From Sphingobium nicotianae (GTDB lineage Bacteria; Pseudomonadota; Alphaproteobacteria; Sphingomonadales; Sphingomonadaceae): a DNA stretch of 64,000 nt. The DNA lies in contig NZ_JAHGAW010000012.1 of the NCBI RefSeq assembly GCF_018603885.1, positions 62,001 through 126,000 of the forward strand, given 5' to 3'. A program made the position numbers and the translations under genes. Below, in pieces: positions 15,664 through 24,641 of the stretch (the first letter of the stretch is position 1; each line of letters opens with the position of its first letter). A model generated the notes under the pieces. The model was not told the DNA's origin. It was given only the letters and a program-made list of their open reading frames with translations, and did not search any database.

Positions 15664-16437
15664 TTACATCGGTGTAATTCGCAGGATGACGGTGAGGCCC
15701 GGCGCGCCGGGAACTGTCGCATCCACAGGCAGGACGATCCGCGCGGCGTCGGCGCGGGCGCGGGCGAGGATGGCGTCCGGCACGCGGCCGTCATGGACGA
15801 TGCGGTCGGCAAGGCCGAGCGACCGCGCCTCGCGCAGGGTGAGGTCATCCGGATCGGCCGAGCGCAGGTGAATGATCTGCGTTTCCGCGGCCAATCCGTC
15901 GCCGGGCTCATCGAGCCAGAAGCCGACATCTGGATCGGCGCCGAGCGGATCGAGCACACCTTCCGGCGCCAGCGCGCGAGCGAGCATGTGGCGCCGCTCG
16001 GCGGGATCTGGCCAGATCGCGCGCATTTCGCTCCGCGCGGCGTGGAGCGCCGTCGCGAGGTCGCCGAGCCGGGCAGGCAGCAGATTCTCGAGCCGCTGGC
16101 GCAGCGCGGCGGCGAGGCCCGCCGACATGCCGCCGGTGGCGATGGCGACAAGCACCGGATCGCGATCGACGATCGCCGGGGTCGTGAAGTCGCACAGGGC
16201 CGGGCGGTCGACGACGTTGATGAGCAGCCCGCGCGCCTTGAGCCGTGCGGCGACGGCTGCGGCCTCGGCCTCGTCATCCAGCGCGACGAAGGCAATGCGC
16301 GCTTCGCCATTGTCCTCGCCGACCGGCATGGCGCCCGCGCGCGCGATCAGGCGGCGCTTGGCGTCCGCTGCCTCGCCGGTGCCGATCAGGATCACTGGTC
16401 GACCGGCCAGGGTAAGGAAGAGGGGCAGGCTATGCAT
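15664..16437 (-). CDS. precorrin-2 dehydrogenase / sirohydrochlorin ferrochelatase-like protein
   Basis: 257 residues, similar to the N-terminal (CysG-B, Met8-like) half of siroheme synthase: a Rossmann start (RPVILIGTGEAADAKRRLIARAGA), VVDRPALCDFTTPAIVDRDPVLVAIATGGMSAGLAAALRQRLE, and the dimerisation helices. It would oxidise precorrin-2 and insert iron to make siroheme for sulfite or nitrite reductase. The last 70 residues (IIHLRSADPDDLTLREARSLGLADRIVHD) look like only the beginning of a SUMT methyltransferase domain, so the protein appears to be a shortened CysG. AGGAGG precedes the start. Confidence 0.88.
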   Translation of the reverse strand: MHSLPLFLTLAGRPVILIGTGEAADAKRRLIARAGAMPVGEDNGEARIAFVALDDEAEAAAVAARLKARGLLINVVDRPALCDFTTPAIVDRDPVLVAIATGGMSAGLAAALRQRLENLLPARLGDLATALHAARSEMRAIWPDPAERRHMLARALAPEGVLDPLGADPDVGFWLDEPGDGLAAETQIIHLRSADPDDLTLREARSLGLADRIVHDGRVPDAILARARADAARIVLPVDATVPGAPGLTVILRITPM

Positions 16438-16495
16438 GGTCTGCCTCCTAACAGTTTCCTGAAACGAGAACGAGCGCTGCCGGATGGCTCAAGCG

Positions 16496-17758
16496 CTAAT
16501 CCTGCAGGAAAGCCGGCACATGCTCCGCCGCGAGGATGGTCTCGGGGAGGATGCGGTCGGCGACCACGGCGAACTTGTCGCCGTCGACCATCACTTCGGG
16601 CACCAGCGCGCGGCTGTTGTAAGTGCTCGCCATCGTCGCGCCATAGGCGCCGGCGGTGCGGAAGACCGCGAGGTCGCCGCTCTTCACCACGTCGATGTCG
16701 CGCGCCATGGCGAAGGTGTCGCCGCTCTCGCAGACCGGGCCGGCGATATTGGCGATCATCCGCTCGCCGGTGGGGGCGACGGCCTCGAAGTCGTGCCAGG
16801 CATCATACATGGCGGGCCGGGCGAGATCGTTCATCGCCGCGTCGACGATGATGAAGGGGCGGACCGCGCCGGGCTTCACCCAGATGACACGGGTCAGCAG
16901 CACCCCGGCATTGCCGACGATGACACGGCCCGGCTCGAAATAGAGCGTGACGTCCCAGCCCTTCGTCGCACGCTCGACCATCGCGCCGTAATCGGCCGGC
17001 GTCGGCGGCACCTTGTCGCGCTCGTAGGGCACGCCGAGGCCGCCACCGAGATCGACGCGGTCGATGGCGTGACCTGCAGCGCGGAGCTGCGTGACCAGCT
17101 CGCCGACCTTGCGATAGCCCGCCTCGATCGGCGCGAGATCGAAGATCTGGCTGCCGATATGCAGCGCCAGCCCACGCAGGTTCAGCCCCGGCAGCGCAGA
17201 GAGGCGGGCGAAGATGCCGGGCGCCTCGTCGATCGGCACGCCGAACTTGTTCTCCTTCTTGCCAGTCGAGATCTTGGCATGGGTGCCGGCGTCCACGTCC
17301 GGATTGACGCGCAACACCGCATCGGCGCGCTTGCCCATTGACGCGGCGATCTGCCCAAGGACGGCGCCTTCCTCCTCCAGCTCGATGTTGAACTGGCCGA
17401 CACCGTCTTCCAGCGCCGCCTTGAGCTCGGCATGGGTCTTGCCGACGCCGGAGAAGACGATGTCGTGCGCCGGCATGCCGGCCGCCAGCGCGCGCTTGAC
17501 CTCGCCGCCCGACACGACATCCGCGCCATAGCCCTGCCGCGCCAGCACCTTCAGCACGGCGAGGTTGGGATTGGCCTTGATCGCGAAGGCGATGTGCTTG
17601 CGTTCGATGCCGCGGAGTGCGTCCCGGAACACCTGCGCATGGCGCTCCAGCGTCGCGCGCGAATAGATATAGACCGGCGTGCCGACCGCCTCGGCGATCA
17701 GGCTCAGCGGCACATCCTCGGCGTGGAGCACGCCGTTCCTGTAATTGAAATGATCCAT
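16496..17758 (-). CDS. lysA: diaminopimelate decarboxylase
   Basis: 420 residues, full length. The PLP enzyme converts meso-diaminopimelate to L-lysine. K61 in FAIKANPN binds PLP; GGGLGVPY and EPGR bind the phosphate; the C-terminal barrel has GPVCESGD (catalytic Cys) and AGAYGATMASTYNSR. It is the last gene of an argH-lipoprotein-lysA operon, an order common in alphaproteobacteria, starting 12 bp after the lipoprotein stop. Confidence 0.97.
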   Translation of the reverse strand: MDHFNYRNGVLHAEDVPLSLIAEAVGTPVYIYSRATLERHAQVFRDALRGIERKHIAFAIKANPNLAVLKVLARQGYGADVVSGGEVKRALAAGMPAHDIVFSGVGKTHAELKAALEDGVGQFNIELEEEGAVLGQIAASMGKRADAVLRVNPDVDAGTHAKISTGKKENKFGVPIDEAPGIFARLSALPGLNLRGLALHIGSQIFDLAPIEAGYRKVGELVTQLRAAGHAIDRVDLGGGLGVPYERDKVPPTPADYGAMVERATKGWDVTLYFEPGRVIVGNAGVLLTRVIWVKPGAVRPFIIVDAAMNDLARPAMYDAWHDFEAVAPTGERMIANIAGPVCESGDTFAMARDIDVVKSGDLAVFRTAGAYGATMASTYNSRALVPEVMVDGDKFAVVADRILPETILAAEHVPAFLQD

Positions 17759-17770
17759 GGTAGCCGCTTT

Positions 17771-18214
17771 CTATTGCGCGCTGTTGCCCGGCGGTGCCGG
17801 GGTGGGTGTCGCTGCATTCGGGGGCGGCGCGTTCGGGTCGTCCGGCCGGTCGTCATCGGGGTTGATCGATCGCGGCATGCCCTCGCGCGTGTCGTTCCTG
17901 TCCTGCGCCGTGTTGGTCGGTTTGGGGACGGACGAGGGGCCCTCGCCGCCGCCGCGCAGCGCCGCGCGCCCGCTGTTCGGCCCGGGCGGCAGCGCGAAGG
18001 GATCGTCCTGGCGTTCGACCGATCTGGTGAGCAGGTCGGCCTGCCGGTCCGGCTGGGCCTGGGTGGACGGGGTCATCAGCTCGGCGGCTGTCTCGATTCG
18101 GTCGGCCGCCGCCGCCTTGGGGACGGCGGACATGCCTTCGGTCGGCCGCAAACGGGTGGTCGATCCGCAGCCGGCGAGCGCGACCAGCAGGGCGAGCGTC
18201 AGGGCGCGCCTCAT
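17771..18214 (-). CDS. small lipoprotein between argH and lysA
   Basis: 147 residues: [17 protein letters not shown] is a lipoprotein signal with Cys16; the rest is a disordered, proline- and asparagine-rich chain ([24 protein letters not shown]). Start and argH stop overlap as ATGA. In other proteobacteria a small lipoprotein next to lysine genes (LptM/YifL) assists LptD maturation; only the location and the lipobox agree here, so I do not assign the name. Confidence 0.72.
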   Translation of the reverse strand: MRRALTLALLVALAGCGSTTRLRPTEGMSAVPKAAAADRIETAAELMTPSTQAQPDRQADLLTRSVERQDDPFALPPGPNSGRAALRGGGEGPSSVPKPTNTAQDRNDTREGMPRSINPDDDRPDDPNAPPPNAATPTPAPPGNSAQ

Positions 18215-19626
18215 TGCCCGGCCTCCACATCGAGCGCGGCCCGCGCCTCGGCGATGCGGGCGCGCACCTGGTCGGGGGCCGTGCCGCCATAGCTGGTCCG
18301 GCTCGCCACCGAGGCATCGACGGTCAGCACGGCATGGACGCGCGCGTCGATGCGTGGGTCGATCGCCTGCAACGTGTCGAGCGGCAGGTCTGCGAGCGTG
18401 GCGCCCGCCTGCTCTGCCGCCTTCACCACGCGGCCGGTGATGTGATGCGCCTCGCGGAACGGGACATTGGCCTCACGCACCAGCCAGTCGGCCAGGTCCG
18501 TCGCGGTCGAGAAGCCGCTCTCGGCGAGCGCGCGCATGCGATCGGTGCGGAAGAGCGTTGTCTCGACCATGCCTGTCATCGCGGTGATCGACAGGCCGAG
18601 CAGGTCGTGCGCCTCGAAGAGCGGCGGCTTGTCGTCCTGCATGTCCTTCGAATAAGCGAGCGGCAAGCCCTTCATCGTCACGCAGAGCGAGGTCATGCAG
18701 CCCACGATGCGCCCGGCATGGCCGCGCACCAGCTCGGCCGCGTCCGGATTGCGCTTCTGCGGCATGATCGAGCTGCCGGTCGAATAAGCGTCGGGCAGCG
18801 AGATGAAGCCGAACGGCTGGCTCGCCCAGATCACGAACTCTTCGGCGAGGCGCGAGAGGTGCAGGCTGCACTGGGTGGCGGCCATCAGATAATCGAGCGC
18901 GAAGTCGCGGTCGGAGACGCTGTCGAGGCTGTTGCGGGTCGGACCGTCGAAGCCGAGCGCCGCCGCCGTCATGTGCCGGTCGGTCGGGAAGCCGGTGCCG
19001 GCGAGCGCCGCGGCGCCGAGCGGCGAGAGGTTGATCCGCGCACGCGCATCGGCGAAGCGCGAGCGGTCGCGCGCGATCATCTCGTGATAGGCCATGAGAT
19101 GATGACCGAGGGTCACCGGTTGAGCGCTCTGCAGATGGGTGAAGCCGGGCATGACGCTGTCGGCATGCTCGGCGGCGCGGTCGATGAGGGCGCGCTGGAG
19201 CAGGTAGAGGCTGGCATCCACCTCGTCCATGGCGTCGCGCACGAACAGGCGGAAGTCGGTCGCGACCTGGTCGTTGCGCGAACGGGCGGTGTGGAGGCGC
19301 CCGGCGACGGGGCCGATCTTGTCGGCGAGGCGGCTCTCGGTCGCCATGTGAATATCTTCGAGGTCGAGATCGTGCGGCAGGTCGCCGGCCTCATACTCGG
19401 CGTGGATCGCCTCCAGCCCGGCGATGATCGTCGCCGCCTCGTCGGCGCTGAGGATACCTTGCGCGCCCAGCATATTGGCATGCGCGATGGAACCGGCGAT
19501 GTCCTGCCGCCACAAGCGCTTGTCGAACGGCAGCGAGGCATTTATCTCACGCATGACCGCAGCCGGTCCGGCCGCGAAGCGTCCGCCCCACATGCTGTTC
19601 GCGCCCCTGTTGTCGGAGTCCGCCAT
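18211..19626 (-). CDS. argH: argininosuccinate lyase
   Basis: 471 residues from 19626. ArgH splits argininosuccinate to arginine and fumarate, the last step of arginine synthesis. Signatures: [10 protein letters not shown] at the N-terminus, HTARSRNDQ (112-120), the general-base His in GFTHLQ (H164), and the catalytic serine loop [11 protein letters not shown] (284-294). An in-frame ATG at 19593 (immediately before WGGRF) gives the usual family length of about 460 and is an alternative start. With the longer start, its ATG overlaps the ATG of the divergent TlpA gene (CATG). The gene opens the argH-lipoprotein-lysA operon. Confidence 0.95.
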   Translation of the reverse strand: MADSDNRGANSMWGGRFAAGPAAVMREINASLPFDKRLWRQDIAGSIAHANMLGAQGILSADEAATIIAGLEAIHAEYEAGDLPHDLDLEDIHMATESRLADKIGPVAGRLHTARSRNDQVATDFRLFVRDAMDEVDASLYLLQRALIDRAAEHADSVMPGFTHLQSAQPVTLGHHLMAYHEMIARDRSRFADARARINLSPLGAAALAGTGFPTDRHMTAAALGFDGPTRNSLDSVSDRDFALDYLMAATQCSLHLSRLAEEFVIWASQPFGFISLPDAYSTGSSIMPQKRNPDAAELVRGHAGRIVGCMTSLCVTMKGLPLAYSKDMQDDKPPLFEAHDLLGLSITAMTGMVETTLFRTDRMRALAESGFSTATDLADWLVREANVPFREAHHITGRVVKAAEQAGATLADLPLDTLQAIDPRIDARVHAVLTVDASVASRTSYGGTAPDQVRARIAEARAALDVEAGQ

Positions 19627-20272
19627 GCGCTTTTCTGCTGCCTTTGCCGTTCTTGTCGGCCTCTCGCTGGCCGTGAGCGGCTGCGATAAGCAATCCGCCG
19701 AAGGTGCGCAAGGCGCGGGCAACGGCACGGCGGCCAACAATGCCGCGGCGCCGGACGAAGTGACGGCCGATGAAGTCACCAGCGACGAAGCGCCGTCCAC
19801 CGGCAAGGCTGGCGAGACCTTCAAGCATGTGGTCGATCGCAGCCACAAGGGCGAGTCGATGCCGGACAAGGGCTTCATGACGCTCGACGGCAAGCCGGTG
19901 ACGCTCAAGGCCATCGCGAACGGCAAGCCGATACTGGTCAATCTCTGGGCCACCTGGTGTGCGCCCTGCGTCGCCGAACTGCCCGCGCTCGACAAGGTCG
20001 CCGCCGCCGGGGCGGCCAAGGGAATCGCGGTGATCGCTGTCTCGCAGGATCAGGAGAAGAGCGTCGTCCAGCCCTTCTGGAGCGCGCACAAGCTCATGAC
20101 GCTCAAGACCTGGCTCGATCCGGATAACGCGCTCGGCTTCCATTATGGCACCGGCACTCTGCCGACCACGATCCTGTATGATGCGCAGGGCAAGGAAGTG
20201 GTGCGCATCGTGGGCGCGATGGAATGGGGCGGGGCCGAGGGGCAGGCGCTTCTGCGCGAAATTGGCGGCTAG
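19625..20272 (+). CDS. TlpA-family thioredoxin-like lipoprotein
   Basis: 215 residues. A lipoprotein signal ends in AVSGC (Cys20), followed by a disordered alanine/aspartate linker (to about 60), then a thioredoxin fold with the active site W111-C-A-P-C115 ([17 protein letters not shown]) and the cis-proline region [12 protein letters not shown]. It is a membrane-anchored periplasmic thiol-disulfide reductase of the TlpA/ResA type, used in cytochrome c maturation or repair of oxidised cysteines. Its Shine-Dalgarno (GGAG at 19613) lies inside argH. The two genes are divergent with overlapping ATGs. Confidence 0.9.
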   Translation: MRFSAAFAVLVGLSLAVSGCDKQSAEGAQGAGNGTAANNAAAPDEVTADEVTSDEAPSTGKAGETFKHVVDRSHKGESMPDKGFMTLDGKPVTLKAIANGKPILVNLWATWCAPCVAELPALDKVAAAGAAKGIAVIAVSQDQEKSVVQPFWSAHKLMTLKTWLDPDNALGFHYGTGTLPTTILYDAQGKEVVRIVGAMEWGGAEGQALLREIGG

Positions 20273-20330
20273 GTAAGGGATGGGCAGGATATCCGCCCGT
20301 GCCTTCACGCCATCTTCACCAAGCTTATTC

Positions 20331-20359
20331 TTGATTTGGCAGCCGTTTGCGCCTATTTA
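20331..20359 (+). promoter_or_regulatory. putative housekeeping promoter of the Bax-inhibitor gene
   Basis: TTGATT (20331-20336), a 17-bp spacer and TATTTA (20354-20359) resemble -35 and -10 elements. This is a weak match, but it lies in the AT-richest part of the gap and would produce a leader of about 150 bases containing the hairpin at 20415. Confidence 0.35.
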
Positions 20360-20414
20360 AGGTCGCAATGCGGGCCGGGCCCCTCTGGCGATCGTTTCCA
20401 CGGTCGTGATGTCG

Positions 20415-20451
20415 GACCGCATCGAGTGCGCTCGATGCTGGTCGATTTTTT
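20415..20451 (+). terminator. intrinsic terminator in the leader of the Bax-inhibitor gene (possible attenuator)
   Basis: GACC-GCATCGAG-TGCG-CTCGATGC-t-GGTC forms a 12-bp stem with one bulged base and a tetraloop (20415-20443), followed by GATTTTTTC. This is a canonical rho-independent terminator, yet it lies 60 bp before the start codon of the next gene on the same strand. It may end the TlpA transcript or act as a conditional attenuator. GGTC at 20402 can pair with the GACC arm in an alternative fold. Confidence 0.75.
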
Positions 20452-20510
20452 CATGCTGTAAATGGACCGGCAAGAGCCACTCGTTTGACACTGAGCAAAT
20501 GAGGGTTTTC

Positions 20511-21224
20511 ATGTACGAACAAAATCGCACCTTCCAGCGCGGCGCCATCCAGAACACGGCCGCCTTCGATGCTGGTCTTCGCGCGCACATGCTGCGCATC
20601 TATAATTTCATGGCATCGGGCGTGCTGGTCACCGGCATCGTCGCGCTGATCGTGGCGTCCACGCCGGCGCTGCGCGAGGCCGTCTTCGGCACACCGCTCA
20701 AGTGGGTGTTCATGCTCGCCCCGCTGGCCTTCGTCTTCTTCTTTTCGTTCCGGATCGACCGGATGAGCGCGGCGAGCGCGCAGGCGGCCTATTGGGCCTT
20801 CGCGGCGACAATGGGCGTCTCGATGGCCTCGGTCTTCCTCGTCTTCACCGGCATGAGCATCGCGCAGACCTTCTTCGTGGCGGCCGGCATGTTTACGGCG
20901 ATGAGCCTTTATGGCTACACGACCAAGGCCGATCTCTCGCGCTTCGGCAGCTTCCTGGTCATGGGCGTGGTCGGCATCCTGATCGCGATGCTGGTCAACC
21001 TGTTCCTGGGCTCAAGCGTGCTGCAGATGGCCATCTCCATCCTCGGCGTGCTGATCTTCACCGGTCTGACCGCCTGGGACACGCAGAACATCAAGTCGCA
21101 ATATGCCCATAATCTCGGTCACGAGACGGAGACGAAGATGGCGGTATTCGGCGCGCTGTCGCTGTACCTGAACTTCGTCAACATCTTCCAGTTCCTGCTC
21201 AGCCTGATGGGCGAGCGCGAGTAA
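20511..21224 (+). CDS. Bax inhibitor-1 family membrane protein (YbhL/YccA type)
   Basis: 237 residues, seven membrane helices after a soluble N-terminus (MYEQNRTFQRGAIQNTAAFDAGLRAHMLRIYNFMASGVLVTG). The YccA/BI-1 signature is present in YGYTTKADLSRFGSFL, FTGLTAWDTQNIK and the terminal helix FGALSLYLNFVNIFQFLL. Family members are pH-sensitive calcium leak channels or modulators of membrane-protein quality control. GAGGG lies 6 bp before the ATG at 20511. A terC gene follows 27 bp later in the same operon. Confidence 0.93.
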   Translation: MYEQNRTFQRGAIQNTAAFDAGLRAHMLRIYNFMASGVLVTGIVALIVASTPALREAVFGTPLKWVFMLAPLAFVFFFSFRIDRMSAASAQAAYWAFAATMGVSMASVFLVFTGMSIAQTFFVAAGMFTAMSLYGYTTKADLSRFGSFLVMGVVGILIAMLVNLFLGSSVLQMAISILGVLIFTGLTAWDTQNIKSQYAHNLGHETETKMAVFGALSLYLNFVNIFQFLLSLMGERE

Positions 21225-21251
21225 TCCGGCGCCCATCCGGAGGACCGACCA

Positions 21252-22013
21252 ATGCTGGAAGGACTAGCGGCGCTGGCGAGCGAGCCCACTGCGTGGGTCG
21301 CGCTCGCCACGCTCGTCGCCATGGAAGTGGTGCTGGGCGTCGACAATCTCATCTTCATCTCGGTGCTGTCGAACAAGCTGCGCGAGGGAATCCGCGTGCG
21401 GGCGCGACGCATCGGCATCGGCCTGGCGCTGATCATGCGGCTCATCCTGCTCGCCTCGATCGCCTGGATCGTGCAGCTCACCGAGCCGATCTTCGCGGCG
21501 TTCGGCCGGGGCTTTTCGTGGCGCGACATCATCCTGATCGCAGGCGGTCTCTTCCTCGTCTGGAAGGCGACCAAGGAGATTCATCACACGCTCGATCCCA
21601 CGCCCGGTGACGACATGTTCGATGCGCCGGCCGCAAGCCTGGGCTTCGCCGCCGCGATCGGCCAGATCATCCTGCTCGACATCGTCTTCTCGATCGACAG
21701 CATCATCACGGCCGTGGGCATGACCGACAATATCGCCATCATGGTGATCGCGGTGGTCGTCGCGGTCACGGTCATGATGTTCGCCGCGACGCCGCTCGCC
21801 GATTTCATCGAGCGCAACCCGACCGTCGTCATGCTGGCGCTGAGCTTCCTGATGCTGATCGGCACGACGCTCATCGCCGAGGGATTCGGCGCGCATGTGC
21901 CCAAGGGCTATGTCTATGCCGCCATGGCCTTCTCGGCCTTGGTCGAGTCGCTCAACATCATTGCCCGGCGGCGGGCGCAGGCGCGGCTGCCCGAGGCGGC
22001 GCGCGAGCAGTGA
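21252..22013 (+). CDS. TerC-family integral membrane protein
   Basis: 253 residues with about seven membrane helices. The TerC/YoaE motifs are in [19 protein letters not shown] and the matching [19 protein letters not shown], with the paired acidic residues typical of metal handling. The family is linked to manganese efflux and tellurite resistance, and in some bacteria to loading metal onto exported enzymes. There is no CBS or CorC domain. Strong Shine-Dalgarno GGAGGA. It follows the Bax-inhibitor gene directly. Confidence 0.92.
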   Translation: MLEGLAALASEPTAWVALATLVAMEVVLGVDNLIFISVLSNKLREGIRVRARRIGIGLALIMRLILLASIAWIVQLTEPIFAAFGRGFSWRDIILIAGGLFLVWKATKEIHHTLDPTPGDDMFDAPAASLGFAAAIGQIILLDIVFSIDSIITAVGMTDNIAIMVIAVVVAVTVMMFAATPLADFIERNPTVVMLALSFLMLIGTTLIAEGFGAHVPKGYVYAAMAFSALVESLNIIARRRAQARLPEAAREQ

Positions 22014-22016
22014 AAA

Positions 22017-22128
22017 GGCCGCCGACGCGCTGTCGCGTCGCGGCCCGATGCCCCTGTGGCAGGTGCCACGGGTCAAACCCGGCCCGGTAAGGCGTCGCCC
22101 CGCAAGGGATGGGGCGACGCCACCGGGC
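22017..22128. other. tandem GC-rich hairpins after terC
   Basis: Hairpin 1: GGCCG-c-CGACGCG / CGCGTCG-CGGCC (22017-22045). Hairpin 2: CCCGGTaaGGCGTCGCCCC paired with GGGGCGACGCCaCCGGG (22083-22128). Neither is followed by a T-run, so they are weak candidates for intrinsic termination but probably protect or end the convergent transcripts of terC and the exported small protein. Confidence 0.55.
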
Positions 22129-22143
22129 TAGGGTCCGATGATG

Positions 22144-22425
22144 TCAGTTCTGAGCGGCCGCCTGCTGCGGATTGGCGGCGAGCTTGCCGGCCTTGTCCGC
22201 CGCGGCGACGACGGTCACGCCGCTCTCGGCCCAGTCTTCCTTGGTCTTGCAGATGTCGCGCGACATGATCGAACCGGTCGTGACACCCTGCTTGATGCAG
22301 TAGAGCGTCTGGCCATTGCGTTGCACGGTCTTGACCTTGACGCTCCGGGTCTCGCTGGCCAGCGACGGCGTGGCGAGGGCCAGCGTGGCGGCAGCGGCGA
22401 TGATTGCGGTGGCAAACTTGGACAT
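22144..22425 (-). CDS. small exported protein, unknown function
   Basis: 93 residues. A signal peptide (MSKFATAIIAAAATLALATPSLA) leaves a mature protein of about 70 residues with two cysteines (TLYCIKQG and SRDICKTKEDWAESG) that could form a disulfide in the periplasm. The motif R-D-I-C-K-T-K-E-D-W is common in short exported proteins of sphingomonads; no function is known to me. The upstream gap 22426-22686 is AT-rich and has no other gene. Confidence 0.78.
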   Translation of the reverse strand: MSKFATAIIAAAATLALATPSLASETRSVKVKTVQRNGQTLYCIKQGVTTGSIMSRDICKTKEDWAESGVTVVAAADKAGKLAANPQQAAAQN

Positions 22426-22686
22426 GATTTAACTCCCTAAAAACCCGATAGTTAGTGGCAGGCTATGTGCCTGTACCTGCCTTAGTGCATTAAGTGTGCC
22501 AAACAGTTAGAATATTGAAAATCAGCCATTTTTTGCAAAACGGAGCGACTCGTTCAAGGGAGTTTCATCCCACCTGTTGGTACTTTTGACCAAAGATTTG
22601 GATATTTCCGGAGGCCTTGCACACTGAGATCCGGATAGACCGCGACACGGCTTCTCATCCGTTCGGTCGCGCCCTAAAGCGTCGAG

Positions 22687-24102
22687 GTGATCGCACGACC
22701 GGGCAGCAGCGGACGAGGTATCTGGCAGGTGCGCCTGGCGGCGATCATCGTCCTGTGTGCATGCGCTCTGTCGCTGGCCTATTGGCCCGGCCTCGTCACG
22801 TACGATTCCGTCCGGCAATATGATCAGGCGCTGAGCGGTGCGTTCGACGACTGGCATCCGCCGATGATGGAGGCGATCTGGCGGTTGGCCGTGCCGGTCT
22901 GGCCCAGCCCCGCTCCGATGCTGCTGCTCCAGCTCGGCCTCTATGGCGCGGGCTTCCTCGCGATGATCGGCTGGGCGGCGCGGCGCGGACGGCCCCGGCT
23001 GGCGCTGGGCTTCGCGCTCTGCGCGCTGCTGCCGCTTGGCGTCGCGCTGATGGGGGAAGTGCTCAAGGATTGCCTGATGGCTGGCGCGCTGCTGCTGGCG
23101 GCCGCCTTGGCCTTGCCGGGCATAGAGGGCGGACGGCTGCCCGGACGTCTCGTCGCGGTGGTCCTGGTCCTGTTCGCTGCCACGTTGCGATTCAATGCCT
23201 TCGCCGCCGGGCTTCCCATATTGCTGGCCGCGGCCGGCCCGGTCCTGCGCGCCACCTGGCCGCGCTTCGGCCTGACGGCGCTGGCCAGCCTGCTCGCGCT
23301 GCTGTCCGCAATGCCGATCGCCAATGCCGCGCTCGGCGCCGAGAAAAGCGATGTCGAGCTGTCGCTGGTGATCTTCGATCTTGCCGGCATCACCGAGCAT
23401 AGCGGGCAGAACGCCTTCGCCCCGCTCGGCCTTGCCGATGCGCCTGTGGCCGTTCATCGCTGCTACACGCCGGTCAAGTGGGACAGTTTTTCCTGGTGGG
23501 TGGACCCGATCTGCCCGCTCAATTTCGAGCGGGTGCGCCAGGCGCTCCATGCGCGGGGATTCGGCGCCTATGGCTTGCTGGCGCGCGCGATCGCGCAGCA
23601 TCCGTTCGCCTATGCGCAGCACCGGCTGGCGCATTTCAACATCAGCACGCGCTTTTGGGTGACCGACGAGGTCGAGCGGCCCGTCCAGCGTGTCTCGGCG
23701 CCCAACGACTGGGGCTTCATCGTGCCGCAGGGCAATCCCGCCGATGCGATCGACGCGACGGTGCTGGCGAGCAACGGCACGCCGCTGGGCTGGCCCTGCG
23801 TGTGGATCGCGCTTGCCGGGGGCATCCTGCTGGTCACGCATCGGCTGCGCAGCGCGGGCGCGTTGTGGATGCTGGCCGGCTCGGCCTTTCTCTACGGCAT
23901 GGGCTATGGCCTGTTCGGCGTCGCCGCGGAACTGCGCTATTATCTGTGGACGCTGATCGCGGTGGCGCTCGCCATCGCCATCGTCTTCGCCGATCTGCCC
24001 GCCCTGTCTGGCGCGCGCCGCTGGTCGACGCTCGCGATCATGCTGGCGCCGGCGTTGCTGATCGCCCTGGCGGCTCTTGCCGCGCGGACCGGCGCGCTGT
24101 AG
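22687..24102 (+). CDS. GT-C-like multi-pass membrane protein (putative glycosyltransferase)
   Basis: 471 residues with about ten to twelve membrane helices. The first periplasmic loop, YWPGLVTYDSVRQYDQALSGAFDDWHPPMMEAIW, matches the acidic, DWHPP-containing loop of bacterial GT-C proteins related to family 39. A large periplasmic segment (about 220-350, with the CYTPVKWDSFSWWVDPICP pair of cysteines) follows. Such enzymes use polyprenyl-phosphate sugars to modify lipid A, glycans or proteins. The start is a GTG with a weak ribosome site. It is monocistronic; the acceptor is unknown. Confidence 0.75.
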   Translation: MIARPGSSGRGIWQVRLAAIIVLCACALSLAYWPGLVTYDSVRQYDQALSGAFDDWHPPMMEAIWRLAVPVWPSPAPMLLLQLGLYGAGFLAMIGWAARRGRPRLALGFALCALLPLGVALMGEVLKDCLMAGALLLAAALALPGIEGGRLPGRLVAVVLVLFAATLRFNAFAAGLPILLAAAGPVLRATWPRFGLTALASLLALLSAMPIANAALGAEKSDVELSLVIFDLAGITEHSGQNAFAPLGLADAPVAVHRCYTPVKWDSFSWWVDPICPLNFERVRQALHARGFGAYGLLARAIAQHPFAYAQHRLAHFNISTRFWVTDEVERPVQRVSAPNDWGFIVPQGNPADAIDATVLASNGTPLGWPCVWIALAGGILLVTHRLRSAGALWMLAGSAFLYGMGYGLFGVAAELRYYLWTLIAVALAIAIVFADLPALSGARRWSTLAIMLAPALLIALAALAARTGAL

Positions 24103-24245
24103 CGTCGCGCCCGTGTCTAAAAAGGAGCTTGTCTGAACCGCTGAGCGTCCCCGCAAGGGAGCGACGCTGAGAGCTGCGGAGCCCGCCGCCGGCCCTGCGC
24201 CGCGCGGCGCTCCCGTCTATCGCGGTTTCAGTGACAGGTTATCCC

Positions 24246-24503
24246 ATGAACATTTCCAGAGGCGAACAGCGCGTGCTCCACGTGCTCGCCAAGGGCGGCT
24301 ATATCCGCCACTATTTCGCGCCGAATGGCCGCATCCACCTCGTCGAGTGCTACACCCATGACGGTCTCGTGCTCGCCGATTGCGACCTCGCCATCTTCGC
24401 CAGGCTGCGCCGCAAGCGCCTGATCGAATCCTTCGAATCCAGCCCCTATCGCATCTCGCGGCTGGGCCGGCAGGCGGTGCGGCCGCAGCTCGACAATCGG
24501 TGA
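24246..24503 (+). CDS. yjhX: YjhX-family protein
   Basis: 85 residues, exactly the length of E. coli YjhX. The pattern MNISRGEQRVLHVLAKGG.. VECYTHDGLVLADCDLAIFARLRRKRLIESF.. RPQLDNR matches that family end to end (UPF0386). In E. coli it has been described as a topoisomerase-inhibiting toxin paired with the GNAT antitoxin YjhQ. No GNAT gene is adjacent here, so it may be a non-toxic orphan. An upstream hairpin (AGCGTC..GACGCT, about 24143-24169) may end the previous transcript. Confidence 0.88.
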   Translation: MNISRGEQRVLHVLAKGGYIRHYFAPNGRIHLVECYTHDGLVLADCDLAIFARLRRKRLIESFESSPYRISRLGRQAVRPQLDNR

Positions 24504-24641
24504 GATTTTCGCACATCGTGCGCAAGGCTGTGAAGAGCCAACTGTCATTGGGCCGTTGTGCGCGGGCGATACGATTGGGGGCGCGAGTCGTCGCAACAAT
24601 GTGGCATTGTGCACGCACCGCCAATCTAGAGGAGACGTTTG

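Noticed and set aside
22017-22128. Considered a CRISPR-like or riboswitch structure
   Set aside because: Only two unrelated hairpins without repeated spacers, placed between convergent gene ends.
22522-24156. Long open frame (544 residues) on the minus strand opposite the GT-C-like gene
   Set aside because: Composition is that of an antisense shadow in GC-rich DNA (long runs of R, Q, H, D), with no domain and no ribosome site, while the plus strand encodes a clear multi-helix protein.
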